This document shows, piece by piece, positions 32,881 through 43,631 of a stretch of DNA of 64,000 nt; positions within the stretch are counted from its first letter, which is position 1; every line of letters starts with the position of its first letter. Made by a program: the position numbers and the translations under genes. This DNA is from Symsagittifera roscoffensis (lineage: Eukaryota > Xenacoelomorpha > Acoela > Convolutidae), in contig NC_087064.1 in NCBI RefSeq assembly GCF_963678635.1, positions 37,209,716 to 37,273,715 of the forward strand, in the 5' to 3' direction. Below the pieces are notes generated by a model that had not been told where the DNA came from, ran no database searches, and was given only the letters and a program-made list of their open reading frames with translations.

Positions 32881-35120
32881 GCATACTTTCGTAACCAGAT
32901 TTGTTTTCCTGCTTATTTTGTTATATTTTCGAATGCTTTTCAGCTTCTTAGTTGTCGGCTTTATTGCAGTCGGCTAGTTTTGCCTCAATTTTTTAAATCG
33001 ATTTTAATGTCTGGTTTTCCTTTCGAAATTAGTTCACCTTAAGCTATCTACTTTAAAAAACTTAAAATACCGACGCTATCGACCCAATAAAAAACTAACC
33101 TAAATATATTTCGATAAATTATTTGGTTGTTTTATTCTTTCCACAAAAGTAACTTTGTTCGAAAATTACTGCATACGTTTTGGTTGATATTTTTTATTGC
33201 TCATTTTGTTTAATGAACGTCACAACGCTTAATAGTAGCAAATGATTTTGAAACACACTCACTATAGTTTAGGAATCTGGACAAGCTTTTTCGGAAAATT
33301 TTCGGCTTACAAAAATTAGTTTATTGTATCTCTAATTATTGTCGACCTACCTGATTTTGGTCTGAAAATTTTTTAATCTCCAAAGTTGCTTCCGTTGTTG
33401 AATAACAGTTTTACGCGCATCTTCGGAAACAATTTGAAGGAATACTTGAGATTTTTCTTGTTTTCGAATCAACGTTAGTTAACCCAATTTTTTTGGCTTT
33501 CTTAACGCGCAAAAAACTTTCTCATTACAACTGTTGCTGGCAATTTCACTGGGACGCTTTTCCTCCAAATTGACCGTGGTAAAAAATGGAAATTTTTTTA
33601 AAATATTTGTTTATTCGTTATATTTTCAACTTGGTGTCTTCAAAAAATGAGGTGATAAATTTTCAGCTTGAAAAATTTTTTAAAACTGAAAAGTCAATCC
33701 AACGGAACTACTGGGTTTGAAATTTTGTATTTTGAAACAACAATGAAATGGCCGATAGCATACAACTGCATTTTTTATTTAACAACTTCCTTGGCAAAAT
33801 TTCTAAATTCATAAATGAGATTCTTGTTGAGCTTAGTTCTTTCTTTTAATTAGCCTGTACTGATATCTTATGATCAATGGATTAATCTAGCGTAATTAAT
33901 TTGAAAACATAAGGTTTTTTTCTTGGTTCAAAAGTTAGTTAAGAAATAAATAAGATAAAAAAAACGTCCAAATCAAGACCTCAAACAATTTGAGAAATAG
34001 TATTAGGATGTATACCACATCTGCAATTGCTGACAATTACCTGATTCGCCTCACCATAAATTGACAATTTCAATTTAAAAAAACGTCATATCTAGCAAAG
34101 GAACTGCGTTGAGCAGTTTTATTGGTTCCAGGTATAAACTTCCTGAAAGTACGCAACCCCGGAGAGTACCCTGACAATGCCTCATTATAGCAAAGTGAAC
34201 TTCAAATTTTAGAGTACTCTCCGAGAGTATCCTGATAAATACCTCTGAGTCTACCGTGAAACCACACAATTTTTAAAATCAAGTTCTGAATTTTTGAAAA
34301 AACAGAGTCTCAGAATCTAAAATGATTCCAGCAGTCACAGGGGTACTGTTATTCAAAATTGGCGCGTATTTTGATCTTGGTAAAATAAACACTGAACTCA
34401 AACTGGAAAATATAAGAAACGATTTTTAACTACTGCGATGTACGTTACAGCTTAAATGTGAAAAAAAAACTGTTTTGTTAAACATCCTAAAATAATGCAC
34501 TGAATTCAGATTTTTGAGGTTATTGAACACAGATAATGCGTTTTTAAGATAATTGTAAATGCTTAATTACTCCAATTTACTCCAAATTTTAATTTTTATT
34601 ATAAGAATGTGAGCCAATTTTTACATTAAATATGGCAGTAATGATGATTGCAAAGTTTGGATTTTCAAAACCTAATGAACAAATTTCTTCTAAGTATTAC
34701 TCAAGAAATTCCTCATACTGATCAGTACAGAACGAAATCTCCGCAAGCCTGGTATTTTGACTTAAAAACTGATCAACCGTCATTATAAGCAACTTCTAAG
34801 GTTCGATTTTTTTTTCAACCTAATTCATACATTTTAGCAGGGCCGCAAATGAATTTTTCAGGTGTGACATCCGGAGACTTCTCATGGAATTCCCACAAGA
34901 AGAACTGAAAAATTAGGCGATAACCAGACCAAACAATCCAATCACAGGAAGCACTGGGTTTGAGTGCTAAATTGTGCAAGTGCTAAATTGATCAGGTTAA
35001 AACGCGTACATAATTAATGGGCTTTTACTAGAGAGAGATGGTATGTTAGAAAGGTTACTTAAAACAGTTTCAAAAACGGAAACTTTTTGCTGCATCTCTT
35101 AAGCTCCCTTTTGCCCTTCA
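32881..35120. other. AT-rich DNA, nothing recognised
   Basis: No supported ORF on either strand and no clear repeat. A short piece near 33010 (TCTGGTTTTCC...CGAAAT) resembles sequence in the LIPT2 intronic repeat, suggesting more decayed copies of the same family. Confidence 0.4.
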
Positions 35121-36380
35121 ATTTTATGTGTATGGGTTGAGAACCGCCGCTTTGACTTTAAAGAATGTTTGATTATTTAAAACAGAGATTGTTAAACAAG
35201 AACAATCCTTGAGGTATCATTTATGGTTGAACACTGATTATTCATTTAAATGATAGCTTTCAATATTAGATATCAAAAGCGGTCTAATTCTTGCAAAACT
35301 AAAAACTGAACAATTGATTTAATGAAGAAAAGTTAAAGCAACTGAATCAATTTACAATTTGCAAAATCCAATAAAGATAGCCGTTAACTGTGCAATCAGC
35401 ACTGAATATCCCGACCATAGTCTTAAAATGTACTATAAATACATATTTTTAAATTTAGTGACGTTTTTTCTGTGAGGTGTGATGAAAGATCTGAACCAAA
35501 AAACAATCAAAACCGACAGTCATAAATTATAAAGGTTCAGAATTGTACGCTACAATAGTTTAATGGCCCAGTCGAGTGATTAGTAGCCTAAACTGAACGA
35601 ATAAGGACAATCAAACTTTAAACAAAGTTCAAGTCTTAACTTAATTATCGATGCTTTCAAAAAAAAACGAATTTTAAGTCTTTATATTAATGTAGCAAAT
35701 TACATTTATATCCGATGCATCCCACGGCTCGACCAGCTTGTTTTATCCTATTTCTCTCAACTTTGAGGCCGCTTGCATTAAGGACATTCTTTTTCAGAAG
35801 AATCAAGTTCTCAATTATTTTGCTAGTAGCAATGGAAAATTGGCAACTTTTACACTTGCGAAGCTAGTGTGTTAGTACGAATCTTCTCGTTTTCCAACCT
35901 AAGTCGCAAACATTGGTGCGGCAGCCCAATAATGGTGATGCACCTTAACAGCTTTTTGATAGCATGTGCTGTGACATTCGAGGGTAATAAATTAACACAA
36001 TTGATGCATTTTTTAATTGATCAAATGAACCGATAAAAATTTTCGTTTGAAACAACCTCACAATAATTACACTAGTGAAGCAAAGTATTATAGCACAAAC
36101 TTTTTTTTCAAAAGGAGTAGATTGTATTTATATCTCTTTTATCTGGCGATTTTTCATTGCAAATAATGTTTCAACTTAAAGCAAAAATATTTGCTGTTTC
36201 GAATTGGCATACAGATTATTTGTTTCACCTTAACGACTTTTTGATTGCAGTTGCTTTGACATTCGATTATTAACAAGTTAACACAGTTGATCCATTGTTA
36301 ATTCATCAAGTGAACCGAAAAAAAGCTGGTTGTTTCAAATATTTTTACAATAATAAAATCTCGTTTTAGGAAACTTTCTA
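35121..36380. repeat. Second copies of the 29.7-30.9 kb repeats
   Basis: 35150-35470 matches 30015-30350 (TTTGACTTTAAAG ... GTGACGTTTTTTC) with few differences. 35718-36380 matches 29752-30000 and 30390-30920 in order. The match breaks off at 36380 in the middle of ACTTTCTAACT, where foreign sequence begins. Confidence 0.75.
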
Positions 36381-38289
36381 ACTGTTGCCCACGTATTAAG
36401 ATAGGCTATGTAAAAATTTAGGGACGCCCAAAAACGGAGAGATTGAATCTGAAACACTTTGATGTCATTAATCTCCAGAACCCCAAAAAAAAGCATGCAA
36501 GAAGTCGGTCCACTTGGAGTTAACAACTACACGAGATCTCGAAAAGCACCTGTTGCCCATGTATTAAGATAGGGTATAAAAAATTTCCATGTTCCCGCCA
36601 ACACAGTAAACGGATTTCGATAATTACAAGGCCGACCTTCCTTATGGCCCTATTGAGAAACACAAAAAATCAAGAAGACCAGGAAGTATCAGATGTACAG
36701 CACTGACAAATGCCCTAAGTGAATAGTCCTCATCTCGGACTTCCGGAAGTCATTTCTCGGCCCCCACTGAAAGCAGGGAGCCAAAACTTTGGGATATGAT
36801 ATATATTGGCAAAATAAGTCGTATGTTAAATCTGACAGTTGGACCGGAAGTTATTAGCACTTAGGAAAAACTATCCCTTAGACAGAAATAGGAATTATAA
36901 GCCAAAGAAAAAGCTAGGCCATATTGATATTATGGCGGCGATAAACTTTAAAACCCAGTCCCGAAAAAGGACCCCCCAGTGATGCGAATCCCCCCGTTGT
37001 TAATGGCGCTCCCTCGGGAAAAGTGGTAAAAACCTTAGGAATGGGAAAACTTAGGAAGTTTTAATGGAACATGGATATGAATTGGTAGGTAAGATTCCCA
37101 TGAAACTCTGAACACGAATGTAAAGATTGACCTCGGGTGACCCAGTGGTGACGTTTATTTGACGACCCAGTGGTGACGTTTAAACTTGCATTGATGACCT
37201 CAAGAGTAACACCGCAAAATGGCATATATCCCAGCCCCAACTCTTTGGAAATAAAAATTGTTCGACCAATTTATGTTTATGAAGAAATTTATCTAATGGG
37301 AGCTGAAGCAGAAGTTGAAAGGATAATAGGTTTTAAATTGTAACATTGACGTAGTGGAGCTAATTAAAGTGAACTCTGCAAACATTGGGTTCAGCTTAGC
37401 TTGGCGAAAGACCTATTAATAGAAACTCAACCTGACTAAAGAAAAGTAGTCCCAGAGGAAATGGGCGGTAAAAGGAGCATGGCATCATGAGTAGTTCCCT
37501 CAAAAAATTTGAATGGATGGATGTTTACTCAGCTCCCCAGAGGTGACTTTTTGACACGTTTTGACCCTCAGTTAACAAATTACATTCCCTTAAAAGCTAG
37601 AAGGTTGGGGTTGGAGTAGAGTCTAGCTGAGTATTTCAAATGCTTGGAATGAGCAAGTTACCCATGAAAAAGGTCTTCTTCTACCCCCGAGATGTCAGAA
37701 CGTTAGCGGGATAACTAAACAAAAACCTTGGAAGTCTGGTTAATTGAACATAACTTGGTTTAGAGGCGAAATTGGACTTATTATTTGCACACCTTTTTTA
37801 AAATAAAATTCGACTTTAAGACTAGTGTCGTCAGGGGAAGAATTCCTTAAGGATCTTACTTAAGAGGTACTCAAGTAAATGTCAGGACTTTTAGGGACAA
37901 ATATAACTCTAACTACAACTAAAACTCAAATAGAAAAACATATAGAGTAGCAAACAGCCTACCCTTACGCAGAACAATTGGCACTGAGTCAAAATATAGT
38001 TGGTTCTCAGTTAGTTAGAGAACAATCATTGTAGACGAAAAATTGCAAAGTTAGAAGATGGTCGGCTTTCATCAGAGTTGAGAATAGTGATTCTTGAAAT
38101 AAACGAGATCAGTTGAACTACCTCAAAGGCATAGTGGTATGGATAGATACTTTTAAATTTAGCAGGTCGAACTGAGTAGTTGTGTAAAATTAGTGTGTTA
38201 CTGATTAATTGGGATTCTCGAGAGAGAAAAAATCATTTAGTTAAATTAGCTGGAATTTAATTTACTATTAGGCCATTGTGCTGATACGT
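36381..38289. other. Unassigned insertion starting TGTTGCCCA
   Basis: At 36381 the repeat seen intact at 30905 is interrupted by TGTTGCCCACGTATTAAGATAGG. A second copy of this 23-base start, with one base changed, occurs at 36552. The region also has a short direct repeat GACCCAGTGGTGACGTTT (near 37140 and 37165). It is less AT-rich than its surroundings and has no long ORF. A decayed LTR element with TG-starting termini is possible, but I could not find both ends. Confidence 0.35.
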
Positions 38290-39016
38290 TCCGAACCCTT
38301 TACTTTGATTAGATTATCAGATTTATTTCTGGCCACTTAGAACCTTATGTAATTGAACTTATTTTATCTGAACCTAATTAAGATTGGAAATTGTTGCAAT
38401 TGTATCGAGCGGACGAGACAGCCGTAAGAGCACTGCAAAAAGGGGCAAGTAACATAATTCAGTACATGTTAGTTGCCACTTAACCAGTTCAAGATTGTGG
38501 ATAGTAGTGAACCTCCGTCGCCACGCTGAATTCACTATCCATGGGACCACTTTGCGGTGTCGTTAAGAGAAAGAGATAGCGGAGAACAAACCTAGAGAAG
38601 CAATCCCTTGAAATTTACTCGGCAAAATCATTTCTTCCAATTTTTTGTGGGCCAAGTGCAACGGGTTATGAATAACAAACCAATTTACAACATTTCTTGG
38701 CAGTTTGCCTTTACTTCAAGGCGAAACCCCCACCATGAATCAATGGTTTTCCCCGTCTCAACAGGACAAGATTACGAAAATTTATCACCCTGGAGAGTTT
38801 ACTCGAAATTTGAATTAAATCCAGCTCTGGTTTTTCAATTATTTATTTAGCTAGTACTACAATTGATTTAATAAAAACAGTTCTGTTTAGAAATCAAGGA
38901 CTGAGATGCGGCACTGACTCTGCCAAGTCACATTCTGAAATTTATTAAGCAACGCCAAAAAATGACAAAAAATGTCGGAGACATGATCAAGTCGAATCGA
39001 AGTATGAACTAGGTAC

Positions 39017-39083
39017 TATATAAGCCAGCCGACAACATGTGACTGTTATGTAACAGTTTTGTAACAATTATGTAACAGTTGCG
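39017..39083 (+). promoter_or_regulatory. TATA-type box with TATGTAACA repeats (copy A)
   Basis: TATATAAG at 39017 is followed 20-65 bases later by GTTATGTAACAG, TTTTGTAACAA and TTATGTAACAG, resembling TTRTGTAAC (C/EBP-type) sites. Copy B has TATAAAAG at 44359 and the same repeats. It could be an LTR promoter or an upstream promoter of the kinase. This is inference from motif shape only. Confidence 0.3.
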
Positions 39084-40876
39084 AACAGTGAGTTTGTTAG
39101 AAAAGTTGTGAGCAGATGGTTACAGGCTGTTTAAAGTGGAAAAAAGCATTTTTTGCAAAAACTACAATGAGATGGTGAAGGTAACGCGTGTACAGCTCTT
39201 AGACTCAACAAATTGCTGTTAAAGTCGAAATTTGTCTGAAGAAAAAAACCACTCGAGCACAGATATTCCGTTACCCCCGTTACTTATATTCTCAGTCATA
39301 TGTTTCAACTGCAGAAAAAAAACAGCTGACGCGAACGAAATATTTAAGTTTTCAAGTGTTCTATAGAAAATAATGCAAAAGGATCGGTTCTTTAAATAGC
39401 ATTTTAAAATTTTTTGCTCGGTTTTTGTTTCGGTTTCCAAAATAATAATGGAAGCTAAAACATAAACCGAGCAATTTTTTTAAGCTTTGAACGGTTGTGA
39501 GATATAAATGAGGCATTTTTAAAACTCTATCGGATAAGTTTGATTCATCGGATCCTGTTTGCTTGGCGCCATTTCAAAGTCAAATTTCAAGTCTCGTCCC
39601 CTGGAATATGTCAATTTTTATGTAACCTTGGGTTCTTAAATTCCCATGAAACCTTGTGATCATAAAATCGTTTCATTCATTGTGTGAAGACATATGTTAG
39701 AAACACATTTCTGTCCGACTCATGAAGTGAGACTGAAAAAGAAATTGAACTATGACAGACAGTGGGCCCGTTACATCAAATGAACAAAAGTCGTACATTT
39801 TGATCCGGAAAAATTTTATTTCCAAAAGTTGCAATAAATTTTTCAATAAAAGCTTTCAAAAACTACCTAAATTTAGTTATTTATTAAATTGCTCAAAAGT
39901 TTTGTATTTTTTAGGATAAAAACTAGGTATATATATATCACTGTCTAGGGGCAAAACTAAAATAGTAGTAAGCATTTTATTTCAAAAATGTTTTTTCATT
40001 CATTGTTTTTAATTTCTCTGGTTGCGTTACTTTTTCCTCACTATGTCTTCCTTTTTTTCTCACTAAACGTACACAGAATAGTTATTTTGACCCCGAAACT
40101 GTGACTGTCAATATTGCAAAACTAACAAGACTAACATGGGTTCAGTCTAAGACAGCAAAAGTTAGAACTTTTAAAAACAAATAGTTCAACAATTAAATTG
40201 ATGCCCCCAGAAGACTAAAAGAGCTACGCTACGATCACAAAAAAAAATAGGTTTATAAACTGTTTAAACATTTACTTATTAGTAAATGAGATTCTAGTTT
40301 ATTTTTCTACCAAGTTACGAGCAGGTAAAACAGAAAAATTGAACCAAATTGTAAGTTAGCCTCGCTTGTGTAGATTTTTTTGCCGGGCTGAATAGGAAAA
40401 GTTTCTTGGTGGTTCAATATGGGGCGGGCGGAGGGGTGGTGGCGATATTGACTCAATTGATAATACTGATCAAAATTATTACTTTCGTGGTTTTGAGCTT
40501 TTGAGGAAAAAAGAACAGCCCAAAAATTTTTATTTTCAAACAGATACTTGAATAAGGAAAAACTTTTTGAAAATGAAAAAAAAAAATTAGATTAAAAAAC
40601 CATGAAAAAACAACAAGAAAACCTTTTGCAGTTTTCCACTGTTAAAGACTTCCAATGATCCGTAAAAAGCGCGTTTATAGCAGAAAAACTATTTCGATCT
40701 CAAATAAGCTCAGAGGCGCGTTTCTGTATTCAACTGCCCAAACGAAGATTGAACCAGAAGTAGTGCCAGACTTTAGCTCCTCTTTAAATCGTCTAAACAC
40801 GCCAAAATTGAGACTTTTCTCAGAAGCAGAAAAAAAATTTGGTTCAATAATTTGGTTTTAAACGGCTCAAAATTTT

Positions 40877-41325
40877 CTTCAGACAAATTTCGACTTTTAA
40901 ACTAGCCATTTTTGACAAAAATTTAAAATTATCATTCAAAAGGTATCGTTTTCCTGGGCTTAAATTCAAAAGATATTTTACTTTTGATCATTTTTCGTAA
41001 AGTTATGGAGTTTAAAAATTGCAATTCTGGCCAACTTGGGACAATTAACGCGCGATATGTTTCGAGCTATTAACGCGTAAGTGGAGATTTAATCCTTTTT
41101 AGAAATTGTTCCAAATTGGTTGAAGGAAGCTTAATTGCAATAATTGATTTGTTACTGGGAGCGAAATCTGTCTTCTTGTGTTTGATATGGCGTGTGGGGG
41201 GTTGATTTTCACAAAAATCTCGAATTAAAAAAAATCTATTACATTTAATCGTTTCATGTTATTACTGCTCCATAGACCGTAAAAGGCAGTCGGAACATTC
41301 AGGGCTTCGTCCTGATACGAACAGT
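40877..41325 (+). repeat. Dispersed repeat R (copy A), ends in a GGGCTTCG palindrome
   Basis: From CTTCAGACAAATTTCGACTT to CAGGGCTTCGTCCTGATACGA this matches 46218-46645/53911 onward, 62949-63420, and the reverse complement of 63541-64000. It includes ACAATTAACGCGCGATAT and CTATTAACGCG landmarks. A shorter reversed end (AAGTCGAAATTTGTCTGAAG) lies at 39224-39243, so 39224-40897 may be an element with inverted ends. Confidence 0.75.
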
Positions 41326-42014
41326 CTTGTTGATTTTTTCCTTACTTTCTTTTTGGTGTTTACAGTTTCAAAATGAACTCAAAAGTAACAACAAAAATGG
41401 AGGCAATAAATTTTTTTGAAAGACTATGCATCTTAAGTTGTATAAGTCAGTCATACTTGTGTCTTCCTCATCGGCATTAGAATTATAAAACTGAGCCAAA
41501 ATGTCAAGATATAAGTAAAAGCGTCCATCAATGTGTCCCATTGAGATCCGACAAGCTGTTGATGCACTTCAGAAACGCGACAAATAAACGGATTGGTCTT
41601 AAATTCAATGCTACAAATGGGATGTAATGTCGTTCAGATTTTTCCGCTCTTTCCATGGACAAAAAAATCACTGAAAACGCCGACTCGTGTAGAAGTGCCA
41701 AAATCTCTGAAGTTGAAAAGGAACGCCGTGAAATTTTTTGAGTGTACTTGCGATGTTACAAGCCCGTTTTTTGCAAAAACATGAACTGCGAGAGCCTGCT
41801 GAGTCAAATGTAGCGCTAGAGGACGGACCAATACAAGCCTTCGAAATTTTGACTGTGTTGTCTGATATTTTCTCTTGTTCAAATATTCGTATTCACACAC
41901 CTTCGCGGTCAATCAGACCTGGCATATCTAAATGGTTGGACTTTGGATTAAACAGGTCATTGCTTCATATAATAACTCGACAGTTTTGATTTAGCTTCAA
42001 TTTAATAATCGATT

Positions 42015-42953
42015 ATGAATTACAATATCGAAGATAAAAATCCTACTCATGTGTATCGCGTGTCGGGGCCATCATCCAAACCAGTTAGAAGACAAACTCG
42101 CCAGTCGAAGAAGTCGACAACTCCTCCACAATATCTCGCTTCGGACGAATCTATGCTAATTCCTTCGGATATATCTGATACTAGCGACTGGGAATGGATA
42201 GCGGGCGGTTTCCCTTGTAGAGATGTGGCCAGAGAGCGTTTTATTTCGGACTCATGCAGAACACATATTCCAAATGAAATCAGCCTTAACTCTAGTTTAC
42301 TCAAAAATAACATTAAATCTGAGGTTTTAGAGGACATCACTGTTCAAGACGGAGACCAATTTGGGGACCAAACTACTGAATGCCCAATAAGCATCATCCC
42401 TGCAAGTCGAATCTCTTTTTCTTGCGACCAGAGTGCTACAGCTCAGGCAGAAGAATTTGTAAACAGCAAGCTACGGGAGCTTCAAGTCATATCTAATCCA
42501 GCGGAAAAAGACACAATAACAGACTTCCCGGTCTATGAAATAGTCGACTCTGCAGACGATTCCATTCCAACTCCCGACTCTTCCAACAAACCTGGTAATG
42601 ATCCTCCTACCATTCGACGCTCTAGTAGGAATATTGGACCACTAAAATTTTATGGTCAAAGGTACTTTATAGATGTTGTCGATTTTCTTCAAGAAACCTC
42701 TGGTTCTGCAGATAACCCAATCGTATTAGAAATCGAACACAACATCATTCATGAATCGAACGATACTAAAACTCCGGCGGAATTAGTGATAATCGACTCG
42801 GATTCACCATCTCCTCATCAAATTTCTACCTCTTTAATCGATGAATCTTTAAAAATGACAGTTGATAATTTTGGAGAGCACTCAGAACTCGATAGTGAAC
42901 TTTTCAGTGCTGAACTCGAAAACTTTTTGATAGATTACAGAAATTGTAAATGA
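42015..42953 (+). CDS. Chimeric ORF: sphingosine kinase start fused to retroelement tail
   Basis: 312 codons, uninterrupted. Codons 1-8 (Met-Asn-Tyr-Asn-Ile-Glu-Asp-Lys) are identical to the start of the sphingosine kinase gene at 54618. One extra A at about 42040, relative to copy B, shifts the frame, and after the duplication breakpoint (42050) the frame continues through about 300 codons of another origin. That part is Ser/Asp/Thr rich, with an Arg-Arg-Ser-Ser-Arg-Asn-Ile-Gly-Pro box near residue 200. It resembles the tail of the gypsy Gag-Pol at 47024-53560 (Arg-Arg-Ser-Thr-Arg ... Gly-Asn-Ala-Ile-Pro-Ile). I infer that it is the C terminus of a different gypsy-like polyprotein, now behind duplicated kinase 5' sequence. 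It could be expressed as a novel gene or be an accident of recent duplication; the sequence alone cannot tell. Confidence 0.6.
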   Translation: MNYNIEDKNPTHVYRVSGPSSKPVRRQTRQSKKSTTPPQYLASDESMLIPSDISDTSDWEWIAGGFPCRDVARERFISDSCRTHIPNEISLNSSLLKNNIKSEVLEDITVQDGDQFGDQTTECPISIIPASRISFSCDQSATAQAEEFVNSKLRELQVISNPAEKDTITDFPVYEIVDSADDSIPTPDSSNKPGNDPPTIRRSSRNIGPLKFYGQRYFIDVVDFLQETSGSADNPIVLEIEHNIIHESNDTKTPAELVIIDSDSPSPHQISTSLIDESLKMTVDNFGEHSELDSELFSAELENFLIDYRNCK

Positions 42954-43631
42954 TAACTTAGTACCGATTTCTATGTTAAGTACTTTTCATTTTCACTTCC
43001 CGTTGCTAAACCTCACCATCTCCATAATCTTAAAGTCGGAGTTCTTAGGTTGTGTAATCTTATCGTAAACATACTAATCCTTCGGATTTGATAAACAGTA
43101 TTTTTTTTCATCTGTCTCCTCAAGATCTTTCAAACTGCAGTTATTCAAATTTTAGTGGCGTCATACATCACTACCAGTCAACTCACGGTGATAAATATTT
43201 CTCTGCTACATATTTGCTTTGTAAGTCATATCCGTCGGATACCGGATAACCCCATCCTTTAATTACTTACGCTTTACCTAGTGCCATTGTCAGTACATAG
43301 TTTAGTCATTCAGTCGCCTACAAACTTGTGTAATAAAATTTTTCTCTATTCCCCAAAAAGGGGGAAAAGACTCAGTTAATTTGCATTTACCTATTTGGCG
43401 TTAATCAGAATTTTTCCTGCTTAGAGGAAGGTTGTGATTCGTATTTTATCTTGCATCTATTGCAAACTTTACTTATCTTAATTAGATAACAGGTCACTCA
43501 CATTTGACCTTCACTTGCCTTTCTCTCCGGCGGAGAGAATGATCTCTCACTTTTTTAATGTTTTAACTTTAGACTAATTCACTCTAATTCCTTTATTCTT
43601 TTTTATTAGTTTTAACTTGTAACATTTTATC
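42954..43631 (+). other. 3' sequence of the truncated gypsy-like element
   Basis: Follows the chimeric ORF. The purine run AAAAAGGGGGAAAAGA at 43355-43370 is a candidate polypurine tract, after which an LTR might begin. No matching second LTR was found. Copy B of the segmental duplication begins about 260 bases later. Confidence 0.35.

Larger units (their letters stand above)
38290..42050 (+). repeat. Segmental duplication, copy A
   Basis: This ~3.76-kb block matches 43632-46645 joined to 53911-54652, with scattered substitutions and single-base indels and long identical stretches. It starts at CCGAACCCTTTACTTTGATT and ends at CCTACTCAT, inside what in copy B is the first exon of the sphingosine kinase gene. 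Copy A lacks the gypsy insertion, so it shows the pre-insertion site (CATTCAGGGCTTCGTCCTG at 41300). The small ORFs at 40655-40861 and 39219-39440 occur in both copies but have no coding signal beyond that. Confidence 0.93.

Noticed and set aside
40655-40861. 68-codon ORF identical at 45996-46202
   Set aside because: Identity follows from the recent segmental duplication; no domain, and the flanks are equally conserved.
41634-41912. 92-codon minus-strand ORF also present at 54237-54515
   Set aside because: Its overlapping plus-strand frames are equally open and there is no recognisable motif; conservation reflects duplication.
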